Assembly: GCA_963817375.1 (NCBI GenBank)
Contig: CAWFOB010000001.1
Location: forward strand, 372,001-436,000
Direction: 5' to 3'
Origin: JACVRM01 sp963817375
GTDB taxonomy: Bacteria; Actinomycetota; Thermoleophilia; Gaiellales; Gaiellaceae
Length of the DNA: 64,000 bases
This document shows, piece after piece, positions 18,034 through 25,995 of the stretch. The translations under genes were made by a program, and so were the position numbers. The notes below the pieces were generated by a model, which worked only from the letters and a program-made list of their open reading frames with translations, made no database searches and had not been told where the DNA came from. Each line of letters starts with the position of its first letter. Positions within the stretch are counted from its first letter, which is position 1.

Positions 18034-19131
18034 TCAGGCGACGTCGCGGAGCTTCTGCGCGTCCGCGAGCGCCCGGAGCTTCTTCAGCGTCTGGTTCTCG
18101 ATCTGCCGGATGCGCTCGCGCGTGACGTTGAACGTCCTGCCCACCTCGTCGAGCGTCCGCGGCCGCTCGCCGTTCAGGCCGTACCGGAGCTCGAGCACGC
18201 GGCGCTCGCGCTGGGACAGCATCGCCAGGATCCGCTTGAGCGTGTCCTTGCGGAGCGTCTCCTCGACCGCCTCCTCGGGCAGCGGCTCGTTCTCGTCGGT
18301 GAGGAAGTGGCCGAACTCCGACTCGTCGTCGTCGCCGACCGGCTTCTCGAGCGAGACCGGGATCTGCGACGAGCGGCGGATGTGCTCCACCTCGTCGACC
18401 GTCAGGTCGAGGTCGGCGGCGATCTCCGCCGACAGCGGCTCGCGGCCGAGCTCGGCGCGCAGCTTCCGCTCGGAGCGGACGATCTTGTTCAGCTTCTCGA
18501 CGACGTGCACCGGCATGCGGATCGTCCGCGCCTTGTCGGCAAGCGCGCGTGCGACCGCCTGGCGGATCCACCACGTCGCGTACGTCGAGAACTTGAACCC
18601 CTTGCGGTGGTCGAACTTCTCGGCCGCGCGCACCAGGCCGATCGTCCCCTCCTGGATCAGATCGAGGAACGGCAGCCCCTGGTTGCGGTAGCGCTTCGCG
18701 ATCGAGACGACGAGGCGCAGGTTGGCCTCGACCATCTCCTGTTTCGCGCGATGGTCGCCGCGCTCGATCCGCTTCGCGAGCTCGACCTCCTGCGCGGCGG
18801 TCAGCAGGTCGACCTTGCCGATGTCCTTGAGGAACAGCTGCAGGGCGTCCGTCGAGATCTCACGGGTGCCGGCTGCACGCGCGCTGTCCGTCTCGGGCGC
18901 ATCCGCCGCGGCCTCGTCGACCACGTCGATCTGCGCCTCCTCGAGCGCTGTGTAGAACTCGTCGAGCTGTCCAGGGTCGAGTTCGAGCTCGTCGAATGCG
19001 AGCGCGATCTCGTCCGACGTCAGCGACCCGTTCTCCTGCCCATGAGTGAGCAGGGTCCGCGCCTCGTCCGTCTCCAGGATGTCTCGAACCTGCCGGCGTG
19101 CCGGCTTCCCCTCCGCTGCGTCCGCGTCCAT
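18034..19131 (-). CDS. rpoD: RNA polymerase primary sigma factor (RpoD/SigA type)
   Basis: 365 residues from ATG 19131, with a strong GGAGG ribosome site. An acidic N-terminal region is followed by region 1.2 (TDALQLFLKDIGKVDLLTAA) and region 2 with NLRLVVSIAKRYRNQGLPF. The -10 recognition helix is DHRKGFKFSTYATWWIRQA, region 3 is VHVVEKLNKIVR, and region 4 carries the -35 helix TLDEVGRTFNVTRERIRQIE. Region 2.4 and 4.2 residues match housekeeping sigma factors. Length and lack of a long 1.1 domain would also fit a close group-2 paralogue, which cannot be excluded from this window. Confidence 0.9.
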   Translation of the reverse strand: MDADAAEGKPARRQVRDILETDEARTLLTHGQENGSLTSDEIALAFDELELDPGQLDEFYTALEEAQIDVVDEAAADAPETDSARAAGTREISTDALQLFLKDIGKVDLLTAAQEVELAKRIERGDHRAKQEMVEANLRLVVSIAKRYRNQGLPFLDLIQEGTIGLVRAAEKFDHRKGFKFSTYATWWIRQAVARALADKARTIRMPVHVVEKLNKIVRSERKLRAELGREPLSAEIAADLDLTVDEVEHIRRSSQIPVSLEKPVGDDDESEFGHFLTDENEPLPEEAVEETLRKDTLKRILAMLSQRERRVLELRYGLNGERPRTLDEVGRTFNVTRERIRQIENQTLKKLRALADAQKLRDVA

Positions 19132-19240
19132 TCGGCCCCCCTCCGATAACGCGTTTCTCACCGTAGCTGTGGGGTCAGGAGTCGTCAACGACTGCACGAT
19201 CTTTGCCGCGATCGGACGTGTGCGCCATGGGCCGACAGGC

Positions 19241-20237
19241 TCATCTTGTCGGCACCTGAGTCCTACCAGCCGCCGCACCGCGCGCGGCGGTTAATTCCTT
19301 GAGCCAGCGGCTCGCTTCCTTGGCGAGCGGGTCGGTCGGATCGATCTTCTGCGCCTTGCGGAACTGCCCTTCTGCGGCGGTTATCTGCCCGCTCCACGCG
19401 AGCAGGAGGCCGAGGTGGAAGCGGACGGTCGGCGCCCCCGGGAACCGCTTCGTCAGCGGGCCGAGGCGGGAGAACGCCCGCGCCGGCTGCGAGCGGGAGA
19501 AACGGGCAACCGCTTCGGCGACGAACGGCTCTGGGTTGTTGGGCGCGAGCCGTGCCGCCGAGGCGTACGCCCGCTGGGCAGACACCTCGCGGCCGACGCG
19601 CTGGAGCGCGATCCCGTAGGCCAGCCGCGCGCGGACGTCCGGCTTCCGCGCGGCGGCGGCGAGCTCCGGCCAGCTGCTGCGCCGGCGTCTTCCCGTGGAC
19701 GGCGGGCGCCGCAAAGCTCGGCACGAAGACCGGGATGCCGGGCGGCGTGTTCGGGTGCAGCAGCCGGTCCGCCGTCAGCGACGACTGCGTGTCGGGCTGC
19801 GCCTCGTAGGCGTCCGTCCACGCCTGCGCCGCTCCGGCGTTGTCGCCGCTCCAGAAGCGCGCGAGCCCGAGGTTGAGCAGCACGAGCGAGTTGTCCGGGT
19901 AGCGGTTGGCCATGCCGTCGAGCTGGGAGACGGTCCCGTTCGGCCAGCCGGCGAAGGCCGAGCCGATCTGCGCGGGGAGCGAGCTGTACCGGTCGAAGAT
20001 CTGGCCGGCCGCCGCGGGCTCGTGGCCCGCGTACAGGTTGACCGCCCGCCGGAGGGCCTTCGTCTGCGCGTCGTCGCGAAGGCCGAGGTCGAGCGCCAGC
20101 GGCGGCGAGCCTTTGCGGGCGGCGGTCTGGCTCGCGCTCGGGCCGCCCGAGCCGCGCCCAGCGATGAACGCGACGGCGCCGATGACCGCGACGGCGGCCA
20201 CCCCGATGACGACGAGGATCCGCATCCGCGCGCTCAT
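19241..20237 (-). pseudogene. Membrane-anchored TPR protein, one frameshift
   Basis: The N-terminus carries one transmembrane helix (MRILVVIGVAAVAVIGAVAF) followed by helical repeats (ALRRAVNLYAGHEPAAAGQI; LVLLNLGLARFWSGDNAGAA). At about 19671 the frame changes, and the TPRs continue as ELAAAARKPDVRARLAYGIA, PTVRFHLGLLLAWSGQITAA and DPLAKEASRWLKEL. Removing one G in GGCCGGAGC joins QQLA to ELAAA and yields a ~331-residue protein. Probably a scaffold protein outside the membrane; no partner is evident. It is upstream of rpoD on the same strand. The break looks like a sequence error. Confidence 0.65.
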
Positions 20238-20290
20238 GACGTCCCGACGATAGCCGCCGCACGGCGGTGCCTCCTGGCTATTCTCGGTCG

Positions 20291-21442
20291 ATGGAGTCGC
20301 CTCCCCTCGCTTCCCAGGACATCACGATTGTCGACGTGGCACAGGCGCGCGAGCTGCTCGCCGGCGACGACCCGCCGGTCCTCGTCGACACGCGCGAGCC
20401 GGCCGAATGGAACCAGGGGCATCTCGAGGGCGCCACGCTCGTCCCGCCGGCCACCGTGGAGGAGCGGATCGGCTCGGTCGCACCCGACCAGAGCCGCCCC
20501 GTGCTCCTCTACTGCCGCAGCGGCCAGCGCTCGCTACGCGCGGCCCGGGCGCTCAAGGCGCTCGGCTACGCGGAGCCGATCAACGTCGAGGGCGGGATCA
20601 TCGCCTGGGAGGAGGCCGGCTACCCGACCGTCGTCCCGAGCACGCTCGACCGCGACAAGATCCGCCGCTACAGCCGCCACCTCCTGATCCCGGAGATCGG
20701 CGAAGAGGGCCAGCAGCGCCTGCTCGACAGCCGCATGCTGCTCGTCGGCGCCGGCGGGCTCGGCTCTCCGGCCGCGCTCTACCTGGCGGCTGCCGGCGTC
20801 GGGACGCTCGGCATCGTCGACGCCGACTACGTCGACGACTCCAACCTCCAGCGCCAGGTGCTGCATTCGACCGAGGCGCTCGGCCGCCCGAAGGTCGAGT
20901 CCGCGCGGGAGCGCATCAACGGCTTGAACCCGGACGTGGACGTCGTCGCCTTCGACGAGCGGCTCACCTCCGAGAACATCGACGCGATCCTCGACGAGGG
21001 CTGGGACGTGATCGTCGACGGCGCCGACAACTTCCCCACGCGCTACCTCGTCAACGACGCGTCCGTCTGGCACAAGATCCCGGTCGTCCACGGTTCGATC
21101 TACCGCTTCGAGGGCCAGGCGACAGTCTTCAAGCCGTTCGAGGGGCCGTGCTACCGCTGCCTCTTCCCACAGCCGCCGCCGCCCGAGCTGGCCCCGAGCT
21201 GCGCCGAGGGCGGCGTGCTCGGCGTGCTACCCGGCGTGATCGGCTCGATCCAGGCGAACGAGGCGCTCAAGCTCGTGCTCGGCATCGGCGAGCCGCTGAT
21301 CGGACGGCTGATGCTCTACGACGCGCTCGACGCGACGTTCACGGAGGTTGCGCTGCGCCGCGACCCGGACTGCCCGGTCTGCGGCGAGCACCCGACGATC
21401 ACCGAGTACATCGACTACGTCGAGTTCTGCGCCGCCGCATGA
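20291..21442 (+). CDS. moeZ: Rhodanese-ThiF/MoeB-type adenylyltransferase (MoeZ-like, rhodanese at the N-terminus)
   Basis: 383 residues. Residues ~10-115 are a rhodanese domain with active-site Cys75 in YCRSGQRS. From ~120 comes a ThiF/MoeB adenylation domain: ATP loop VGAGGLGSP (152-160), Asp in VDADYVDDSNLQRQ, zinc Cys pairs CYRC (287/290) and CPVC (361/364), and the conserved SCAEGGVLG (Cys304). It adenylates the C-terminal glycine of a ubiquitin-like carrier and passes sulfur to make a thiocarboxylate. Known MoeZ proteins carry the rhodanese at the C-terminus, so the order is reversed. ATG 20291 lies 6 bases after TATTCT. It overlaps cysO by 4 bases. Confidence 0.88.
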   Translation: MESPPLASQDITIVDVAQARELLAGDDPPVLVDTREPAEWNQGHLEGATLVPPATVEERIGSVAPDQSRPVLLYCRSGQRSLRAARALKALGYAEPINVEGGIIAWEEAGYPTVVPSTLDRDKIRRYSRHLLIPEIGEEGQQRLLDSRMLLVGAGGLGSPAALYLAAAGVGTLGIVDADYVDDSNLQRQVLHSTEALGRPKVESARERINGLNPDVDVVAFDERLTSENIDAILDEGWDVIVDGADNFPTRYLVNDASVWHKIPVVHGSIYRFEGQATVFKPFEGPCYRCLFPQPPPPELAPSCAEGGVLGVLPGVIGSIQANEALKLVLGIGEPLIGRLMLYDALDATFTEVALRRDPDCPVCGEHPTITEYIDYVEFCAAA

Positions 21443-21717
21443 CGGTCACCGTCCGCATCCCACCGACGCTGCGCACCGAGACCGGCGGCGAGCGCGAGGT
21501 CCCGGCCACCGGGGCGACGGTCGCCGAGGTGCTCGATGACCTGACGCGCCGCTACCCCGAGCTGTCGCAGCGGATCTACGCGGACGGCGGGCTCGCGCGC
21601 TTCGTCAACGCCTACGTCGACGGCGAGGACGTGCGCACGCTGCAAGGGCTCGAGACCGAGGTCCGCGAGGGCTCCACGGTCATCCTCCTGCCGGCGATGG
21701 CCGGCGGCTGCGCGTAG
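21439..21717 (+). CDS. cysO: CysO/MoaD/ThiS-like sulfur carrier protein with masked C-terminus (…GGCA)
   Basis: 92 residues with a ubiquitin-like beta-grasp fold: VTVRIPPTLRTETGG, ATVAEVLDDLTRRYPEL, FVNAYVDGEDVRTLQG, STVILLPAMAGGCA. Carriers of this family end in Gly-Gly, which becomes a thiocarboxylate. Here two extra residues (Cys91, Ala92) follow Gly89-Gly90 and would have to be removed first, a job for the JAMM protease two genes downstream. The operon with an activating enzyme, CysM and Mec-like protease points to CysO-dependent cysteine synthesis, not molybdopterin. Confidence 0.85.
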   Translation: MTVTVRIPPTLRTETGGEREVPATGATVAEVLDDLTRRYPELSQRIYADGGLARFVNAYVDGEDVRTLQGLETEVREGSTVILLPAMAGGCA

Positions 21718-21759
21718 GCACACGGAATATCGGGGATATCCCGGGACGTTCTGCCTCCT

Positions 21760-22698
21760 ATGGCGGTCAAGACCACCAGCTCGCTCCTCGACCTTGTCGG
21801 CTCGACGCCGCTCGTGGAGCTGCCCCGGCTGTCCCCGAAGCCGGGCGTGCGTCTGTTCGCGAAGCTGGAGGGCCAGAACCCGACCGGCTCGATCAAGGAC
21901 CGGGTCGCCAAGGCGATGATCGAGGATGCCGAGGCGTCCGGCGAGCTCGAGCCGGGCCGCGAGCTGCTCGAGCCGACGAGCGGGAACACGGGCATCTCGC
22001 TCGCGATGGTCGCCCGGCTGAAGGGCTACGAGCTCACGTGCGTCATGCCCGAGGACGCAACCGAGGAGCGCCGACGCCTGCTCAAGCTCCTCGGCGCGAA
22101 GATCGTCCTCTCGCCCGCGGGCGCCGGGACGAACGGCTCGGTCCGCGCCGCGCTCGAGCTGGCGGCGCGCGACCCGCGCTACTTCATGCCGTTCCAGTAC
22201 GAGAACCCCGCGAACCCGCGCGCCCACTACGAGGGCACCGGCGCGGAGATCGTGGAGGCGCTGGACCGCGTCGACGTGCTCGTGGCCGGCCTCGGCACCG
22301 GCGGCACGCTGATGGGCGCGGGCGCACGCGTCCGCGAGTCGTTCCCGGACGTGGTCGTCGCGGGCGTCGAGCCGCTGCCGGGCGACCCGGTGATCGGGCT
22401 GCGCTCGCTGGAGGACGGCTACATCCCGCCGATCCTCGACGTCTCGAAGCTCGACCGGAAGCTGCTCGTCTCGAACGCCGAGTCCGTGCAGGGCGTCCGC
22501 GCGCTCCTCGACGGCGAGGCGATCTTCGCAGGCGTCTCCTCCGGCGGGGTCGTGCACGTCGGCCAGCGGCTGGGCGAGGAGCTCGACGAGGGCATCGTCG
22601 TCTGCATCCTGGCCGACGGCGGCTGGAAGTACCTGTCGGCCGCGTTCTGGGCCGCAGACGACGTCGAGCAGGCCATGGAGCGCACCGTCTGGTGGTGA
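21760..22698 (+). CDS. cysM: PLP-dependent cysteine synthase, CysM type
   Basis: 312 residues of fold-type II PLP enzyme. The PLP lysine is Lys46 in GSIKDR, the substrate loop is EPTSGNTGIS (71-80), and the PLP-phosphate loop is AGLGTGGTLMG. The family of CysM enzymes using the CysO thiocarboxylate and O-phosphoserine is consistent with the neighbours. In contrast, classical CysK would be expected with cysE, which is absent here. There is a 42-base gap from cysO, and its stop overlaps the mec GTG (GTGA). Confidence 0.9.
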   Translation: MAVKTTSSLLDLVGSTPLVELPRLSPKPGVRLFAKLEGQNPTGSIKDRVAKAMIEDAEASGELEPGRELLEPTSGNTGISLAMVARLKGYELTCVMPEDATEERRRLLKLLGAKIVLSPAGAGTNGSVRAALELAARDPRYFMPFQYENPANPRAHYEGTGAEIVEALDRVDVLVAGLGTGGTLMGAGARVRESFPDVVVAGVEPLPGDPVIGLRSLEDGYIPPILDVSKLDRKLLVSNAESVQGVRALLDGEAIFAGVSSGGVVHVGQRLGEELDEGIVVCILADGGWKYLSAAFWAADDVEQAMERTVWW

Positions 22699-23072
22699 TC
22701 CCGGCCGCGTTGCGGGAGGAGCTCCGCGCCCACGCGCGGGAGGCGCTCCCGAACGAGGCCTGCGGCGTGCTCGCGATCCGCGACGGCCGCGCAGAGCGGT
22801 ACTACCGCTGCATCAACCTCGACGAGAGCCCGTACCGGTTCTCGCTCAGCTTCCCCGACCCGGCGCTCCCGTTCGAGCTCGAGGACGCCGGTTACGAGAT
22901 CGGGATCTTCCACACGCATCCCGAGACGGAGCCGCGGCCGTCGAAGACGGACATCGCGAACATCGGGGAATGGGAAGGCGCACCGTTCGTGATCATGCGC
23001 GCGGACACCGGCGAGCTCCGCTTCTGGCGGATCGCCGGCGGGAACGTCAGCGAAGAGCGGGAAAGCGAGTAA
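22695..23072 (+). CDS. mec: JAMM/M67-family metallopeptidase (Mec-like)
   Basis: 125 residues. The complete JAMM (MPN+) zinc motif is present: Glu21 (PNEACGVL), His73-x-His75 (FHTHP) and Ser83-x2-Asp86 (PSKTD). In mycobacteria Mec cuts cysteine from the CysO-cysteine adduct. In the thioquinolobactin pathway a related JAMM protease trims Cys-Phe from the carrier tail. Here it could do both, since the carrier ends GGCA. GTG 22695 overlaps the cysM stop, so the four-gene operon is fully coupled at this end. Confidence 0.88.
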   Translation: MIPAALREELRAHAREALPNEACGVLAIRDGRAERYYRCINLDESPYRFSLSFPDPALPFELEDAGYEIGIFHTHPETEPRPSKTDIANIGEWEGAPFVIMRADTGELRFWRIAGGNVSEERESE

Positions 23073-23085
23073 CGGCCGCGACTCG

Positions 23086-23132
23086 CCGCGAAAAGTCCGG
23101 CTCGCTCCGCTCGCCATTACGACTTTTCGCGG
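23086..23132 (+). terminator. Hairpin at the end of the cysteine operon
   Basis: Inverted repeat CCGCGAAAAGTC (23086-23097) and GACTTTTCGCGG (23121-23132), perfect 12-bp arms, 23-base loop, starting 13 bases after the mec stop. The right arm carries TTTT, but within the stem. Located between the + operon and the convergent receiver gene. Confidence 0.55.
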
Positions 23133-23198
23133 ATTCCCTCAAGAGACGCGACTTCGCGCGACGTGCCTGCGGCGGGGCAAGCCCGCCTCCGGCGATGG

Positions 23199-23579
23199 CT
23201 ATCGCGGGGCAGGCAGCCGTACCGACCCGATTACTACGTCCACGATGTCATCCAGCGGCGCATCTTTGGTCAGCACCGCGACGGCGCCCGCCTCGCGGAA
23301 CGCGTCCTCCTCGCGCCTCGTCGCGGAGGCGGTCAGGCAGACGACGGCCGCGGACGGCGCGACGGCCTTGAGCGCGGCGGTGGTCTGGACGCCGTCCATG
23401 CCGGGAAGCCGGTAGTCGAGCAGCACCACGTCGGGCGCCACACGGCGGCAGAGCTCGACCGCCTCCTCCCCGCCCGGCACGTCGCCGACGACCTCGACGT
23501 CAGGCTGCTGGCCGAGCAGCAGGACGAGCGCCTCGCGAAAGACGTCGTTGTCCTCGACCACCACCACCCGCACGGCCAC
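23199..23579 (-). CDS. Stand-alone response-regulator receiver protein
   Basis: 126 residues, a receiver domain with no output domain. Acidic pocket ED at 9-10, phospho-acceptor Asp55 in VVLLDYRLPGMDG, Thr83 (CLTAS) and Lys105 (VLTKD) are all present, so it should be phosphorylatable. The end falls just after helix 5, where a DNA-binding domain would normally start; the stop is real in this frame. It may act by protein contacts (CheY-like). No histidine kinase is adjacent. Confidence 0.85.
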   Translation of the reverse strand: MAVRVVVVEDNDVFREALVLLLGQQPDVEVVGDVPGGEEAVELCRRVAPDVVLLDYRLPGMDGVQTTAALKAVAPSAAVVCLTASATRREEDAFREAGAVAVLTKDAPLDDIVDVVIGSVRLPAPR

Positions 23580-23605
23580 GGATCAACCGTAGCCGGGGCG
23601 GCGGC

Positions 23606-23797
23606 TTACACGGCCTTTTGGACTTTGCCGGCCTTGAGGCAGCGCGTGCAGACGTAGGCACGCGTGGCCTTGCCGTCAAGCAAAACGCGGACGCGCTGGA
23701 GGTTCGGGTCGAAGCGCCGCTTCGTCGCGACCATCGAATGGCTCCGGCTGTGGCCGAAGCCGGGCTTCTTGCCGCAAATTGCGCAGATGCGAGACAT
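23606..23797 (-). CDS. rpmB: 50S ribosomal protein L28
   Basis: 63 residues. MSRICAICGKKPGFGHSRSH opens the protein, and VSHS-type core residues are replaced by SMVATKRRFDPNLQRVRV. Two Cys pairs (CAIC and CTRC) make it the zinc-binding form. ATG 23797; a TACACT -10-like box ends 9 bases upstream. The 260-base gap to ribH implies its own promoter. Confidence 0.95.
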   Translation of the reverse strand: MSRICAICGKKPGFGHSRSHSMVATKRRFDPNLQRVRVLLDGKATRAYVCTRCLKAGKVQKAV

Positions 23798-24057
23798 GAG
23801 TCGGGCAGTGTAGCCGCACGGGGGAACCCCTGGTTCCCGCGTGGTCCCCCTCCTTGAGGGCGGCGGCTGTATTCGCGTTGTTTCAGGAGCCGCCGCTTGA
23901 GTGCTGGATTCCGATGGTGCCTCTTGGTGGGGTGCCTCTCGCCGGAGCAAGTCCGGCTTCGGCGGCGGATGGTGGTGGTCTGCCGCGGGCGTTTTCTTTT
24001 GGGAACCTGCGGTTCCCTCGCCCCTCCCTCGATGTGTCACGGGCGAGGGCCCGGCTT
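23798..24057. repeat. Intergenic region with two GGGAACC-N3-GGTTCCC palindromes
   Basis: 260 bases without a gene. It holds two identical-arm palindromes: GGGAACC-CCT-GGTTCCC at 23822-23838 and GGGAACC-TGC-GGTTCCC at 24001-24017. Between them are a direct repeat of GGTGCCTCT and G/C-rich pairs. One copy sits near the rpmB start side and the other just past ribH, so they could be terminator-like or REP-like. Confidence 0.55.
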
Positions 24058-24720
24058 CTACGCCTTCGAAGCGTTGACCGCGGCTCGCACCTGCGTGAAC
24101 ACGTCGGCCATCTCGAGCGCGGTGCGCACGGCCTCGGCGCCCTTGTCGACGCGCGCCTCGGCCTGCGCGGTCGTGTCGGTGGTGAGCAGGCCGAACGCGA
24201 CCGGCACGCCGGTCTCGAGCGCGGCGAGCTGGAGCCCCGACGCGGCCTCGCCGGCGACATAGTCGAAGTGCGGCGTCTCGCCGCGGATGACCGCGCCCAG
24301 CGCGACGATGCACGAGTAACGGCGCGTCTTCGCCATCGCCATCGCGGCGAGCGGCAGCTCGAACGCGCCGGGGACTGGCATGACCGTGACGGCCTCCTGG
24401 GGGACGCCCTGCTCGGCGAGCGCGTCCAGCGCCGATGCGAGCAGGCGGTTGGTGATCTCGCCGTTGAAGCGGGCGATGACGATGCCGACGGTGCGCCCCT
24501 CGCCGCTCGGCGAGCCCTCGATCACCGTGTAGTCGCCGGAGAAGTGCAGGCCGCCGGCAGCGTGCTGCGCCGGCTCCGGCTCGGGCTGCGGTGCGGGCGG
24601 CCGCAGCTCGGGGACGATCGGCGCCACCTCGTCGGCCACGAGCGGCTCCTCGACGGCCCCGGCGATGACGGTCTGCTCGGCGGGCTCGTCGATCCCCACG
24701 GTGCGCCCCTCGTCGTTCAT
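24058..24720 (-). CDS. ribH: 6,7-dimethyl-8-ribityllumazine synthase with an N-terminal extension
   Basis: 220 residues, about 65 longer than the usual enzyme. The core (from ~residue 68) has RTVGIVIARFNGEITNRLL, VPGAFELPLAA, the substrate motif GAVIRGETPHFDYV and PVAFGLLTTD. It joins the ribityl pyrimidinedione and dihydroxybutanone phosphate to form lumazine, normally as a 60-mer or pentamer. The extension is Pro/Glu-rich (PELRPPAPQPEPEPAQ) and begins with DEGRTVGI, echoing GEGRTVGI at the core start. The corresponding 15-base DNA ACGGTGCGCCCCTCG is exactly repeated (24488 and 24698). ATG 24720 overlaps the ribBA stop, supporting the long start; a start at the core would be conventional. 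Confidence 0.85.
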   Translation of the reverse strand: MNDEGRTVGIDEPAEQTVIAGAVEEPLVADEVAPIVPELRPPAPQPEPEPAQHAAGGLHFSGDYTVIEGSPSGEGRTVGIVIARFNGEITNRLLASALDALAEQGVPQEAVTVMPVPGAFELPLAAMAMAKTRRYSCIVALGAVIRGETPHFDYVAGEAASGLQLAALETGVPVAFGLLTTDTTAQAEARVDKGAEAVRTALEMADVFTQVRAAVNASKA

Positions 24721-25970
24721 GCGTCCTCCTGGTCGGCGAAGCGGATGTCCTGGTGGTGCAGCCGGTGGCCGAGCTTGTCGCGCTTCGTCGCCAGGTACCG
24801 CTGGTTGACGGCGTTCGGCGGCATCTCGATCGGCACCTGCTCGACCACGGTGAGACCGTATCCCTCCAGGCCGGTCAGCTTCTTCGGGTTGTTGGTCAGG
24901 ATGCGAATGGTGGTCAGGCCGAGGTCGGCGAGGATCTGGTTGCCGATTCCCCAGTCGCGTGCGTCCGCGGGGAACCCGAGCTCCAGATTCGCCTCCACGG
25001 TGTCGAGGCCTGCCTCCTGGAGCTCGTACGCCTTCAGCTTGTTGAGCAGCCCGATGCCGCGGCCCTCCTGCGACATGTAGAGCAGCACGCCGCGCCCTTC
25101 GCCCTGGATCAGCGCCAGCGCATGCTCGAGCTGCTCGCCGCAGTCGCAGCGCAGCGAGTGGAAGACGTCGCCGGTCAGGCACTCCGAGTGGACGCGGACG
25201 AGGACGTTCTCGGCGCCATCGACGTCGCCCTTCACGAGCGCGACGTGCGGCTTGCCGGTGAGCGTCTCGCGGTAGGCGACGGCCGTGAAGTCGCCGTACG
25301 CCGTCGGCAGCGAGACGGAGGTGGTGCGCTCGACGAGCTTCTCGCGGCGCCGGCGGTACTCGATCAGGTCGGCGACGGTGACCATCCGGATCCCGTGCTC
25401 GGAGCAGTAGTCGACGAGATCGGGAACGCGGGCCATCGCGCCGTCGTCGCGCATGATCTCGCAGACGACGCCGGACGGGTTCAGCCCGGCGAGGCGGGAC
25501 AGGTCGACGGCGGCCTCGGTCTGGCCGGCGCGGTTCAGGACGCCGCCCGCACGCGCCTTCAGCGGCTGGACGTGCCCCGAGTGGATGAGGTCGTGGCGGT
25601 CCTTCGCCGAGATCGCCACCTGGATCGTCCGCGAGCGGTCGTGGGCCGAGATGCCGGTGCTGATGCCCTCGCGCGCCTCGATCGTGTTCATGAACGCAGT
25701 GCCGAGCGGCGTCTCGTTGTGCTCGGTCATCGGGCGCAGCCCGAGCTCCTCGCAGCGCTCCTCGGTCAGGCACAGGCAGATGAGGCCGCGGCCGTGGGTC
25801 GCCATGAACGTGATCGCCTCCGGCGTGGCGAACTGGGCGGCGATCACGAGGTCGCCCTCGTTCTCGCGGTCGGGCGCATCCACGACGACGACGAACTTGC
25901 CGTGGCGGATGTCGTCGATCGCCTCGTCGATGGTGGCGAAAGGCGACGAAACCTGCGTCTCGACGGTCAC
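24717..25970 (-). CDS. ribBA: Bifunctional DHBP synthase / GTP cyclohydrolase II
   Basis: 417 residues. Residues ~12-210 are RibB (DDIRHGKFVVVVDAPDRENE, metal/acidic site; HGRGLICLCLT; GHVQPLKARAGGVL). From ~215 is RibA, with zinc site Cys-x-Cys in FHSLRCDCGEQ, GEGRGVLLYMSQEGRGIGLL and LTNNPKKL. The two domains feed the two branches of riboflavin synthesis: ribulose-5-phosphate to DHBP, and GTP to the pyrimidine. Coupled to ribH by ATGA; 25-base gap from ribE. Confidence 0.95.
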   Translation of the reverse strand: MTVETQVSSPFATIDEAIDDIRHGKFVVVVDAPDRENEGDLVIAAQFATPEAITFMATHGRGLICLCLTEERCEELGLRPMTEHNETPLGTAFMNTIEAREGISTGISAHDRSRTIQVAISAKDRHDLIHSGHVQPLKARAGGVLNRAGQTEAAVDLSRLAGLNPSGVVCEIMRDDGAMARVPDLVDYCSEHGIRMVTVADLIEYRRRREKLVERTTSVSLPTAYGDFTAVAYRETLTGKPHVALVKGDVDGAENVLVRVHSECLTGDVFHSLRCDCGEQLEHALALIQGEGRGVLLYMSQEGRGIGLLNKLKAYELQEAGLDTVEANLELGFPADARDWGIGNQILADLGLTTIRILTNNPKKLTGLEGYGLTVVEQVPIEMPPNAVNQRYLATKRDKLGHRLHHQDIRFADQEDA

Positions 25971-25995
25971 GCCGAAGATCGTAACCCGCAGGGGT

